From Actinomycetota bacterium (lineage in GTDB: Bacteria; Actinomycetota; Acidimicrobiia; Acidimicrobiales; Ilumatobacteraceae): a stretch of DNA of 8,836 nucleotides. This document shows positions 1-6,193 of the stretch, one piece after another. The stretch covers positions 1 to 8,836 of the forward strand of contig WLEX01000033.1 in the NCBI GenBank assembly GCA_009704065.1, in the 5' to 3' direction. Numbering within the stretch: position 1 is the first letter of the stretch; every line of letters starts with the position of its first letter. The translations under genes were made by a program, and so were the position numbers. Below the pieces are notes generated by a model. That model was not told where the DNA came from, searched no databases, and worked only from the letters and a program-made list of their open reading frames with translations.

Positions 1-325
1 ACATTTGAAAGACCGTTTGAAAGAAGTGATGAAGGCAAAGACTCGAGACGAATGGTGCGCCATTATGGAAGCAACCGACGTATGTTTCGCGCCTGTTCTC
101 ACCATGAGTGAAGCAGCAGCCCACCCGCACAACGTTGAGCGTAAAACTTTTATCGATGTAAACGGACACATGCAGCCAGCGCCTGCACCACGTTTTTCCC
201 GCACCACACCTGAAATTTCCCGTCCGTCGGCACATGCTGGTCAACACACTGCAGAAGTGCTGCGTGAGTGGGGCGTTGCCAACGTCGATGCCTTGCTTGC
301 CAGTGGCGCAGCAAAGCAGGCATAA
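1..325 (+). CDS. Family III CoA transferase / alpha-methylacyl-CoA racemase-like, C-terminal part
   Basis: The gene is open at the window's left edge, and its last 107 or so codons are present (reading frame from base 2, TAA stop at 323-325). The visible part carries the usual C-terminal signature of the CaiB/BaiF family: a Trp followed by a 'CFAPVL' segment, an 'EAAAHPHN' helix, the 'QPAPAPRFSRT' loop and a closing 'HTAEVLREWG' helix. Family members move CoA between acyl groups or epimerise 2-methylacyl-CoA. The 'PAPRFSRT' wording and the FAPVL segment resemble the racemase branch (AMACR/Mcr) more than formyl-CoA transferase, but the catalytic residues lie upstream, outside the window, so substrate and reaction cannot be settled. 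The next gene starts on the base after this stop, so the two are probably co-transcribed and translationally coupled. Family assignment is firm; the reaction is inferred. Confidence 0.85.
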   Translation, partial: HLKDRLKEVMKAKTRDEWCAIMEATDVCFAPVLTMSEAAAHPHNVERKTFIDVNGHMQPAPAPRFSRTTPEISRPSAHAGQHTAEVLREWGVANVDALLASGAAKQA

Positions 326-1120
326 GTGTCGACACTTGTTTGCTTTCACGCACATCCCGACGATGAATGCATCGGCACTGGTGGCACAATTGCCCGTGCT
401 GCAGCAGAAGGCCACCGCGTAGTTTTAGTTGTTGCCACCAATGGCGATCACGGCGAAATTCCTGCTGATATGCCGGCAGGAAAAACGTTGGTTGAAGTGC
501 GGCACGAAGAGACTTTGCGCTCAGCAGAAACACTCGGAGTGCATCGTGTGGTGTGGCTTGGGTACGAAGACAGTGGCATGACCGGTTGGGAACAAAATAC
601 GAACGAAGGTGCATTCTGTAATGCGTCGCTCGACGATGCAGCACACAAACTTGCAGATGTTTTACGGGAAGAAAAAGCCGACGTACTCACCACCTACGAC
701 TGGCATGGCGGTTACGGTCATCCCGATCACATCATGGTGCACAAAGTTGGTCATCGTGCTGCCGAACTTGTTCCGGTTCGAGTTCTTGAAGGAACAATGA
801 ATCGCGATCAGATTCGTCGTGGAATGGATGCTGCCCGAGCGGCAGGTTTGTTGCCAGAAGGCGAAGGCTTTAATCCCGATGGCCCTGCCGACGATGGCAA
901 TCCCATGGGCTCACTTGAATCAGAGATCAACTACAAAGTCGATGTGGTGAAGTACGCAACCTTGAAGCGTGCTGCCATGAAGTGCCATGCCAGCCAACTC
1001 AGTGACTCTGGGTTCTTTATGGCCATGGATGAACAACGTTTCGCCGCTCAATTTGGTCATGAATGGTTTATCGATCCCACAAGTGATGCACCCATGAGAG
1101 ATGGTTGGATTTTCGAATGA
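326..1120 (+). CDS. PIG-L/LmbE family Zn-dependent deacetylase (MshB/Mca-like)
   Basis: A 264-residue protein of the LmbE/PIG-L fold, whose members hydrolyse N-acetylglucosamine amides and related bonds. The N-terminal motif HPDDE is at residues 10-14 and a second motif, GHPDH, at 131-135. By comparison with MshB, His10, Asp13 and His135 would bind Zn, Asp12 would be the general base and His132 would stabilise the transition state. All are present, so it should be active. The 'TTYD..GGYGHPDH' stretch is like the mycothiol enzymes MshB and mycothiol S-conjugate amidase (Mca), but the protein is shorter than either (usually just under or about 300 residues), so the substrate is open. The GTG start directly follows the upstream TAA and puts the HPDDE motif at the usual distance from the N terminus. 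Its last codons overlap the next gene (ATGA). Confidence 0.85.
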   Translation: MSTLVCFHAHPDDECIGTGGTIARAAAEGHRVVLVVATNGDHGEIPADMPAGKTLVEVRHEETLRSAETLGVHRVVWLGYEDSGMTGWEQNTNEGAFCNASLDDAAHKLADVLREEKADVLTTYDWHGGYGHPDHIMVHKVGHRAAELVPVRVLEGTMNRDQIRRGMDAARAAGLLPEGEGFNPDGPADDGNPMGSLESEINYKVDVVKYATLKRAAMKCHASQLSDSGFFMAMDEQRFAAQFGHEWFIDPTSDAPMRDGWIFE

Positions 1121-1683
1121 CCCGTGTGTACATGGTGCGTCACGGACGTGCTGCTGCCGGGTGGAATGTCGATCCTGATCCTGCGCTCGATGAATTGGGT
1201 CGCACACAATCTCTCGCCGTTGCAAACAAGTTGTCTCATCTGGGGCCATTGCCAGTGATCTCGAGTCCGCTCTTGCGTTGCCAACAAACTGCATTTCCTC
1301 TGGCCACTGCGTGGAAACAAGATGTGGTGATTGATGCATTGGTGGGGGAGATACCTTCGCCCGAAGGGTATGCACTCGAAGATCGAGTCGATTGGTTACG
1401 CGATGCGATGGCTGGCACATGGGCCCAAGTGGGTGAAAAGTCGGGTGCTCATTACATTGCGTATCGCGATGCAATAGGCGAGCGTGTGAAAGCGATCACC
1501 ACTCCTACTGTGATTTTCAGCCATTTCATTGCCATCAACGCAGTGATTGGTGTGGCCACGAATAACGATGCGGTTCTCGTGACCAGCCTCGACAACTGTT
1601 CCGTAACCACGTTTGAAGTGCACGAAGATGGACGTCTCGAACTTATTGAAGCGGGCAACGAAGCCGACACGCTGATTCGTTAG
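1117..1683 (+). CDS. Histidine phosphatase superfamily protein (phosphoglycerate mutase-like)
   Basis: A 188-residue protein of the RHG-motif phosphatase family, which passes phosphate through a phospho-histidine. The RHG motif is at residues 8-10 with nucleophile His9. Arg54 in 'SSPLLRCQQTA' is the second phosphate-pocket arginine, Glu78 in 'VGEIPSPEG' is the likely proton donor, and His136 in 'IFSHF' is the second pocket histidine, so the active site is complete. Nothing in the sequence names the substrate; family members act on sugar phosphates, phosphoproteins, nucleotides or alpha-ribazole phosphate. I chose the ATG that overlaps the upstream TGA (ATGA) because it begins 'MTRVYMVRHG', the usual N terminus of the family. 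A TTG 12 bases upstream is possible but less likely. The overlap suggests coupled translation with the deacetylase. Confidence 0.87.
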   Translation: MTRVYMVRHGRAAAGWNVDPDPALDELGRTQSLAVANKLSHLGPLPVISSPLLRCQQTAFPLATAWKQDVVIDALVGEIPSPEGYALEDRVDWLRDAMAGTWAQVGEKSGAHYIAYRDAIGERVKAITTPTVIFSHFIAINAVIGVATNNDAVLVTSLDNCSVTTFEVHEDGRLELIEAGNEADTLIR

Positions 1684-1696
1684 GTAGATTTACTTC

Positions 1697-2071
1697 GTGC
1701 TTTCGTTAATGATTTCTGATATTCACAAGTCGTGGGCGTGGGTTGCCATTCTCAGTAATGCCTTCGCCGGTGTGTGGGCACTTGCTGCTCACAAGATCAT
1801 GCCGTTGCGCACTCGTGCCTTGTGGTGGTTTACCGGACTGGCTCAATTCACTATCTTCGTACAAGTCACTTTGGGCGTCATCATGGTGAACAAAAACAAA
1901 CTCGAGTTTCCTGCGTTCCACGCTTTCTACGGATTCGTTGCCATTATGGTCGTGGCCATTATCTACAGCTACCGCTTACAACTAAAGAGCCGTGTGTACT
2001 TGCTCTACGGATTTGGTGGACTCTTTCTCATGGGCCTTGGCATCCGGGCCATGTTGGTCGGCCAGGCGTAA
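1697..2071 (+). CDS. Small four-helix integral membrane protein, unknown function
   Basis: A 124-residue protein with four strongly hydrophobic segments, at about residues 12-31, 41-63, 74-92 and 100-119, joined by short basic loops such as 'YRLQLKSR'. It has no signal peptide or extra domain. His10 and His75 sit at the starts of helices 1 and 3, and His32 lies just after helix 1; paired histidines in four-helix membrane proteins can bind haem, but no known haem-binding motif is recognisable, so this is only a possibility. I cannot name a family. The GTG start is preferred over the ATG at 1709 because an AGG sequence overlapping the upstream TAG stop lies 12 bases before it. It is 13 bases after the phosphatase gene and is the last gene before the terminator, so it is probably in the same operon. 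Confidence 0.75.
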   Translation: MLSLMISDIHKSWAWVAILSNAFAGVWALAAHKIMPLRTRALWWFTGLAQFTIFVQVTLGVIMVNKNKLEFPAFHAFYGFVAIMVVAIIYSYRLQLKSRVYLLYGFGGLFLMGLGIRAMLVGQA

Positions 2072-2076
2072 AAAGA

Positions 2077-2109
2077 AAAAAGCCCCCGCCACTAGGGCGA
2101 GGGCTTTTT
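2077..2109. terminator. Bidirectional intrinsic terminator between convergent genes
   Basis: A 14-bp inverted repeat with one mismatch (left arm 2077-2090, right arm 2096-2109) around a 5-base loop. Its core is GC-rich and its outer ends are A5 on the left and T5 on the right, so either strand gives a stable hairpin followed by U residues. It begins 5 bases after the stop of the membrane-protein gene and ends 10 bases before the pckG stop, so it can end transcripts from both sides. Confidence 0.9.
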
Positions 2110-2119
2110 ACTAAATGAA

Positions 2120-3910
2120 TCAGGCGAGTGCTGATTCGAGTTCGGTAAGAGCTGTTGCCAACTTTGCTGGAAGCTTTGCACCAAATTGCGCGTAGTGATC
2201 ACGCATTTGTGGCAACGCAGTTTTCCAGCCTTCTGCATCGATTGATAACAATGCATTCATGTCGGCATCTGTGACGTCGAGACCAGAGGTGTCGATATCG
2301 CTTGGTGATGGAAGATAACCGATAGATGTCTTGGTGGCGTTTGCCTTGCCATCGACACGATCGAAAATCCACTTCAATACGCGGCTGTTCTCGCCGTACC
2401 CAGGCCACATAAAGCGACCATCTTCATCACGACGGAACCAGTTCACAAAGAAAATCTTCGGAAGGTTCTCACTCTTTGTTGCTGCGCCCACCTTGAGCCA
2501 GTGGCCAAAGTAATCAGCCATGTTGTATCCACAGAAGGGAAGCATTGCCATAGGGTCGAAGCGCAGGTTGCCTACAGCGCCACCGGCTGCTGCTGTTGTC
2601 TCTGATGCCATGATGCTGCCAAGGAACACACCGTGGTCCCAGTCGAATGCTTCGGTCACCAAAGGAACAGTGGTGCGACGACGTCCGCCGAACAAGATGG
2701 CCGAGATGGGAACGCCAGCTGGGTCTTGCCATTCGGGTGCGATGCACGGGCACTGAGATGCAGGGGCGGTGAAACGAGCATTGGGGTGTGCTGCTGGGGA
2801 ATCGCTTTCAGGATTCCAGTCATTGCCCTTCCAGTCGGTAGCGCGTGCAGGTGCAACATCGCTCATGCCTTCCCACCACACGTCACCTTCAGAGGTGTGT
2901 GCAGTGTTGGTGAAGATCGAGTTGCTCGTCATGGTGTCCATGGCGTTTGCATTGGTGTCGTAACCGGTGCCTGGAGCAACACCAAAGAAACCAGCTTCGG
3001 GGTTAATGGCATACAAGCGGCCATCGGCACCGTACTTCATCCAGCAAATGTCGTCACCAATTGTTTCGGCTTTCCAGCCGGGAATGGTGGGAACCAACAT
3101 GGCGAGGTTTGTCTTGCCACACGCAGAAGGGAAAGCCGCTGCAATGTATTTGAACGCGCCCTCAGGGTTGGTGAGTTTCAAAATGAGCATGAGTTCTGCA
3201 AGCCAGCCTGCATCGCGTGCCATGACAGAAGCAATACGCAGTGCAAAGCACTTCTTGCCAAGGAGCGCGTTGCCGCCGTATCCCGATCCGTACGACATGA
3301 TTTCGCGAGTTTCAGGGAAATGCACGATGTATTTATTGTCGGGGTTGCAAGGCCATGCAGAATCTTTTTGACCAGCAGCAAGTGGTGCACCGACCGAATG
3401 CACACATGGCACCCAATCGTTGTTGCCCAACACGTCGAGTGCGCCTTGGCCCATTCGGGTCATGATGCGCATGTTGACTGCAACGTATGCGCTGTCTGAC
3501 AACTGCACACCAATGTGAGCGATGGGGGATCCAAGTGGTCCCATAGAGAAAGGAACCACGTACATGGTGCGGCCCTTCATGGCGCCCTTGTACAAGTTCA
3601 TCATTTCGGCACGCATCTCTGACGGTTCACGCCAGTTGTTGTTCGGACCTGCATCGGATTCATTTTCTGAACAGATGAACGTGCGATCTTCAACGCGAGC
3701 TACGTCGCCTGGATCGGAGTGTGCCCAGTAGCTGTTCGGGCGCTTGGCTTCATCGAGCTTGGTGAAGATGCCCGCATCGACCAACTGTTGGCAGAGAGTT
3801 TCGTATTCCTCTGCCGAGCCATCACACCAATAAATGGAATCAGGCTGGAGAATCTCTGCCCAGTCGTTGACCCACTTGGTGAGCTTTGCATTGCTTGAAG
3901 TTGCAGCCAT
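2120..3910 (-). CDS. pckG: Phosphoenolpyruvate carboxykinase, GTP-dependent
   Basis: A 596-residue enzyme of normal family length that interconverts oxaloacetate plus GTP with PEP, CO2 and GDP in the cytosol, the first step of gluconeogenesis and a replenishing route. Visible landmarks are 'ARVE' (Arg72, PEP/oxaloacetate site), '[15 protein letters not shown]' (206-220), the P-loop FPSACGKTN (260-268) with reactive Cys264, 'GDDICW' (285-290) with Asp286/Asp287, the lid region near 435-463, and the guanine pocket from 'NWF' to 'GYGEN' (Phe492, Phe500, Tyr505). The Mn ligands matching rat Lys244 and Asp311 are Lys220 and Asp287, but the position of rat His264 holds Leu240 ('WLAELM' where the family has 'WLAEHM'). 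This is unexpected for an active enzyme. The ATG start has a GAGG ribosome site 7 bases upstream (3918-3921). It follows the cold-shock-like gene by 59 bases and may be read from the rpmB side or from its own promoter, which I could not identify. Confidence 0.97.
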   Translation of the reverse strand: MAATSSNAKLTKWVNDWAEILQPDSIYWCDGSAEEYETLCQQLVDAGIFTKLDEAKRPNSYWAHSDPGDVARVEDRTFICSENESDAGPNNNWREPSEMRAEMMNLYKGAMKGRTMYVVPFSMGPLGSPIAHIGVQLSDSAYVAVNMRIMTRMGQGALDVLGNNDWVPCVHSVGAPLAAGQKDSAWPCNPDNKYIVHFPETREIMSYGSGYGGNALLGKKCFALRIASVMARDAGWLAELMLILKLTNPEGAFKYIAAAFPSACGKTNLAMLVPTIPGWKAETIGDDICWMKYGADGRLYAINPEAGFFGVAPGTGYDTNANAMDTMTSNSIFTNTAHTSEGDVWWEGMSDVAPARATDWKGNDWNPESDSPAAHPNARFTAPASQCPCIAPEWQDPAGVPISAILFGGRRRTTVPLVTEAFDWDHGVFLGSIMASETTAAAGGAVGNLRFDPMAMLPFCGYNMADYFGHWLKVGAATKSENLPKIFFVNWFRRDEDGRFMWPGYGENSRVLKWIFDRVDGKANATKTSIGYLPSPSDIDTSGLDVTDADMNALLSIDAEGWKTALPQMRDHYAQFGAKLPAKLATALTELESALA

Positions 3911-3969
3911 CGAAGGACCTCGATTGTGTTAGGGGTGGATTGGGGGAATCCGGAGTAGGGGAAAGAGAA
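3911..3969 (-). promoter_or_regulatory. Leader of pckG with small inverted repeat and G/C runs
   Basis: This 59-base gap holds the pckG ribosome site (GAGG) and, at 3937-3951, a short inverted repeat with 5-bp arms (GGATT/AATCC) around five G residues on the + strand. Two further four-G runs flank it, at 3932-3935 and 3958-3961. No run of T follows the hairpin in the pckG direction, so it is not a convincing terminator, and no clear -35/-10 pair is visible. It could be a leader structure or a protein site; this is weak evidence. Confidence 0.25.
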
Positions 3970-4191
3970 CTAAAAGCCTGGCGTGCCCATGTCGGATTCT
4001 GATCCGAGGGAAAGGGAAGTGGCGCGACCCGAGGCATCGAGCGTGAACACAACACGCTGGCCTTGACGCAACATACGGAAAATGGAACCTTCGAGCGCAT
4101 TCGGCGCAAGGGTGTAATCGGCGAGGTCGGTATCGCACATAACGACTCCATCTCCACTAGATGGATCGAATGCTTTGACAACTCCCTGCAT
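3970..4191 (-). CDS. Cold-shock-domain-like small protein lacking RNP motifs
   Basis: A 73-residue protein whose layout follows a cold-shock domain: 'GVVKAFD' at 3-9 matches the usual 'GTVKWFN' opening, 'GSIFRMLRQGQRVVF' at 35-49 matches the 'G.R.L.EGQ.VEF' segment, and 'GRATSL' at 55-60 resembles the last strand. The RNA-binding parts differ: the RNP1 position reads 'SGDGVV' instead of KGFGFI and the RNP2 position reads 'DYTLAP' instead of VFVH, so the stacking aromatics and the Trp of strand 1 are missing. It is probably a small OB-fold protein with altered or no nucleic-acid binding; this is inference. The ATG is 11 bases after the rpmB stop, and its AAGG ribosome site overlaps that stop (TAAGG), which supports real translation coupled to rpmB. 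The last 10 residues (SDMGTPGF end) are a polar tail. Confidence 0.7.
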   Translation of the reverse strand: MQGVVKAFDPSSGDGVVMCDTDLADYTLAPNALEGSIFRMLRQGQRVVFTLDASGRATSLSLGSESDMGTPGF

Positions 4192-4202
4192 GATGATCCG
4201 CC

Positions 4203-4397
4203 TTAGCGGGCAGCCTTGGTGACTTTGCCCGACTTAATGCAGCCGGTGCACACGTTGACTCGCTTGGGGGAGCCATTGACCAACGCGCGTACACGCTGGA
4301 TGTTTGGACTCCAGCGACGCTTGGTACGGACATGAGAGTGAGACACCGACATGCCCCATGATGGGCCTTTGCCACATAGTTCGCATACTGCAGCCAT
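4203..4397 (-). CDS. rpmB: 50S ribosomal protein L28
   Basis: A 64-residue protein of the large ribosomal subunit. It opens with '[12 protein letters not shown]', continues with '[17 protein letters not shown]' and ends with '[13 protein letters not shown]', all typical of L28. It has two CxxC pairs (Cys5/Cys8 and Cys50/Cys53), so this is the zinc-binding (C+) form. I chose the ATG at 4397, although the frame is open 25 codons further upstream, because the family starts at this Met and an AGAGGA ribosome site (4405-4410) lies 7 bases before it. It is the first gene of a leftward group followed by the cold-shock-like gene and pckG, and is transcribed away from the FakA-like gene, as in several other bacteria. 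Confidence 0.97.
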   Translation of the reverse strand: MAAVCELCGKGPSWGMSVSHSHVRTKRRWSPNIQRVRALVNGSPKRVNVCTGCIKSGKVTKAAR

Positions 4398-4510
4398 TTT
4401 GGAATCCTCTTCGTTTCTGGGAAAGCGTCTGCGCCTTCCGAACGCAGTAATAGAAACTACCAGCGAGACCAAAGCGACCCCAACTGCAGCGGCAAAGTAG
4501 CCTGAGACCT
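4398..4510. promoter_or_regulatory. Divergent intergenic region, rpmB / FakA-like gene
   Basis: These 113 bases separate two genes read in opposite directions, so promoters for both are expected here. On the - strand a TTGGGG and a TAGTTT 18 bases apart could be a -35/-10 pair for rpmB, but the match is loose. A 5-bp inverted repeat (CTGCG at 4429-4433, CGCAG at 4443-4447) would fall in the rpmB leader. For the rightward gene I see no clear promoter and only a poor ribosome site before its GTG. The role is inferred from gene layout. Confidence 0.4.
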
Positions 4511-6193
4511 GTGCCAGTACTAGAGCTTTTGGGTGCCAAAGAGGTCCGCCAGACCGTCGTCGCCTTCCGTGACGCCATGCGTGCCCATGCCGCGGGCATT
4601 AACCGACTCAATGTGTACCCAGTCCCCGACGGCGATACGGGCACCAATATGTCGCGCACACTCGATGCCGTAGTAGCCGAACTCGAAGGCGCGGGTCCCG
4701 ACATGGAACCCACATGCAAAGCCATTAGTCACGGTTCGCTCATGGGCGCTCGCGGTAATAGTGGTGTCATTCTCAGCCAGATCTTGCGCGGGCTTGTTGG
4801 CACCATCGGTGAGACAACTGATGGAAAGGTCAACGCTGCTCGTATGGCCGATGCATTGAAGCGCGCTTCGTCAGCTGCATACGAAGCGGTACTCAAGCCA
4901 ATCGAAGGAACCATTCTTACTGTGGTGCGCGAATCGGCCGATGCTGCTGCGGTCGCAGCAAGCGGTGGTGCAACTTTGTCTGCCACATTGCAAGCAGCAC
5001 GTGTTGCTGGTCGCGATGCATTGGCTCGCACGCCCGACATGTTGCCAGTTCTGAAAGATGCCGGTGTTGTCGATGCAGGTGGTGCCGGATTCTTGTTGTT
5101 GCTCGATGCGGCTATTCATGTGGTTGACGGCGAGGCGATGCCCGAGCCCGATGATTCTGAAGGTCCAACAGCGGAACAATTAGAAGCTGTTGCGTTACGT
5201 CACAAGTCAGACGGCAGTGTCGACGTGAGCGAACTGCGGTACGAAGTGATGTTCTTGCTCGACATGGACGACGTACACGCCAACGATTTCAAACAAGCAT
5301 GGGGCTCCATTGGTGATTCCATCGTGGTGGTCGGTGGCGAGGGTTTGTATAACTGCCACATTCATACAAACGACATCGGTGCCGCAATCGAAGCACCGCT
5401 CTTGCTGGGTGGTCGACCGAAACAAATTCGTGTGACCGACTTATTCGAAGAAGTGGCCGAAGAACATGCTGCGCGCGAAGCAGAACTCGGTGCGCCAGTG
5501 CAGTCGCGCAACACATCGCCATCACTGCCACCAGTTACATGTGCCGTTGTTGCTGTTGCAAGCGGCGATGGGCTCGCAGAGTTGTTTGGTCAACTCGGAG
5601 TACACGGCGTTATCTCCGGCGGTCAAACATCTAATCCGTCAACAGCAGAACTTCTTACAGCAGTCGAACACATGAACGCGCGGCAAGTCATCATTTTGCC
5701 AAACAACAAAAACATCATTCCGGTAGCTGAGCAAGTGAATGCGCTCACCACAAAAGATGTGCGGGTTGTGCCTACGTGTTCTATGCCCGAAGCACTCGCT
5801 GCTTTGGTCTCGTACGATCCTATGGCTGGTGCCGAATCAAATGCAGCCGCCATGACCAGTGCGGCGCAATCAATGACAACGGGCGAAGTTACTCAAGCGG
5901 TGCGTGATACCAATACCGATGCAGGCCATGTCACCACTGGTGATTTCATTGGCATTGTGCGTGGTGACGGCATTGTGGCAATCGCTGGAACTTTGGTTAC
6001 GGCAAGTACGCAATTACTTGACCATCTCATTACCGACACAGGCGAGTTGCTCACCATCGTCACTGGTGTCGATGCAACGCCAGCCGTAACAGATCAGATA
6101 TCTGCATGGGTGTCGGAGAACCGGCCCGATGTGGCAGTGGAAATACATGTAGGTGGACAACCGTTGTACCCCTACCTCTTTGGCGTTGAGTAG
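4511..6193 (+). CDS. DhaL/DAK2-domain kinase-like protein, FakA/YloV family
   Basis: A 560-residue protein with the three-part layout of FakA, the ATP-binding subunit of bacterial fatty acid kinase, which works with a DegV-type FakB that carries the fatty acid. The N-terminal DhaL domain (about 1-205) has '[13 protein letters not shown]' (34-46), whose aspartates bind Mg-ATP, and '[12 protein letters not shown]' (79-90). The middle domain (about 235-320) has 'CHIHTND' (282-288) with His283 and His285, matching the essential HxH of FakA. The C-terminal domain (about 340-560) has 'GGQTSNPST' and 'ILPNNKNI'. The Cys that helps bind Zn in S. aureus FakA (the 'YCTEF' motif) is replaced by 'YEVMF', so the metal site differs. 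No fakB/degV gene is in the window, and fatty acid kinase activity is unproven for this branch. The GTG start fits the family N terminus. It precedes and overlaps recG. Confidence 0.9.
   Translation: MPVLELLGAKEVRQTVVAFRDAMRAHAAGINRLNVYPVPDGDTGTNMSRTLDAVVAELEGAGPDMEPTCKAISHGSLMGARGNSGVILSQILRGLVGTIGETTDGKVNAARMADALKRASSAAYEAVLKPIEGTILTVVRESADAAAVAASGGATLSATLQAARVAGRDALARTPDMLPVLKDAGVVDAGGAGFLLLLDAAIHVVDGEAMPEPDDSEGPTAEQLEAVALRHKSDGSVDVSELRYEVMFLLDMDDVHANDFKQAWGSIGDSIVVVGGEGLYNCHIHTNDIGAAIEAPLLLGGRPKQIRVTDLFEEVAEEHAAREAELGAPVQSRNTSPSLPPVTCAVVAVASGDGLAELFGQLGVHGVISGGQTSNPSTAELLTAVEHMNARQVIILPNNKNIIPVAEQVNALTTKDVRVVPTCSMPEALAALVSYDPMAGAESNAAAMTSAAQSMTTGEVTQAVRDTNTDAGHVTTGDFIGIVRGDGIVAIAGTLVTASTQLLDHLITDTGELLTIVTGVDATPAVTDQISAWVSENRPDVAVEIHVGGQPLYPYLFGVE

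Noticed and set aside
150..644. Open frame of 164 codons on the - strand
   Set aside because: It spans the CoA transferase end and the deacetylase start on the opposite strand; its composition is rich in Arg, His, Gln and Cys and it has no domain.
920..1474. Open frame of 184 codons on the - strand
   Set aside because: It is antisense to the deacetylase and phosphatase genes, which carry complete active sites, and its product resembles no family.
2633..3499. Long open frame of 288 codons on the + strand
   Set aside because: It lies wholly inside pckG on the opposite strand. pckG has every family landmark, and the antisense product has no recognisable motif and a Cys/His/Arg-rich composition typical of a shadow frame.
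3932..3961. Possible G-quadruplex upstream of pckG
   Set aside because: Only three runs of four or more G are present, with loops of 6 and 11 bases; this is not enough to claim a quadruplex.
4398..4472. Upstream extension of rpmB by 25 codons
   Set aside because: The extra residues are not part of L28, and the ATG at 4397 has a good ribosome site at the right distance.
4234..4725. Open frame of 163 codons on the - strand across the rpmB/FakA-like region
   Set aside because: It overlaps rpmB in another frame and the start of the FakA-like gene in antisense; both of those are firmly identified.
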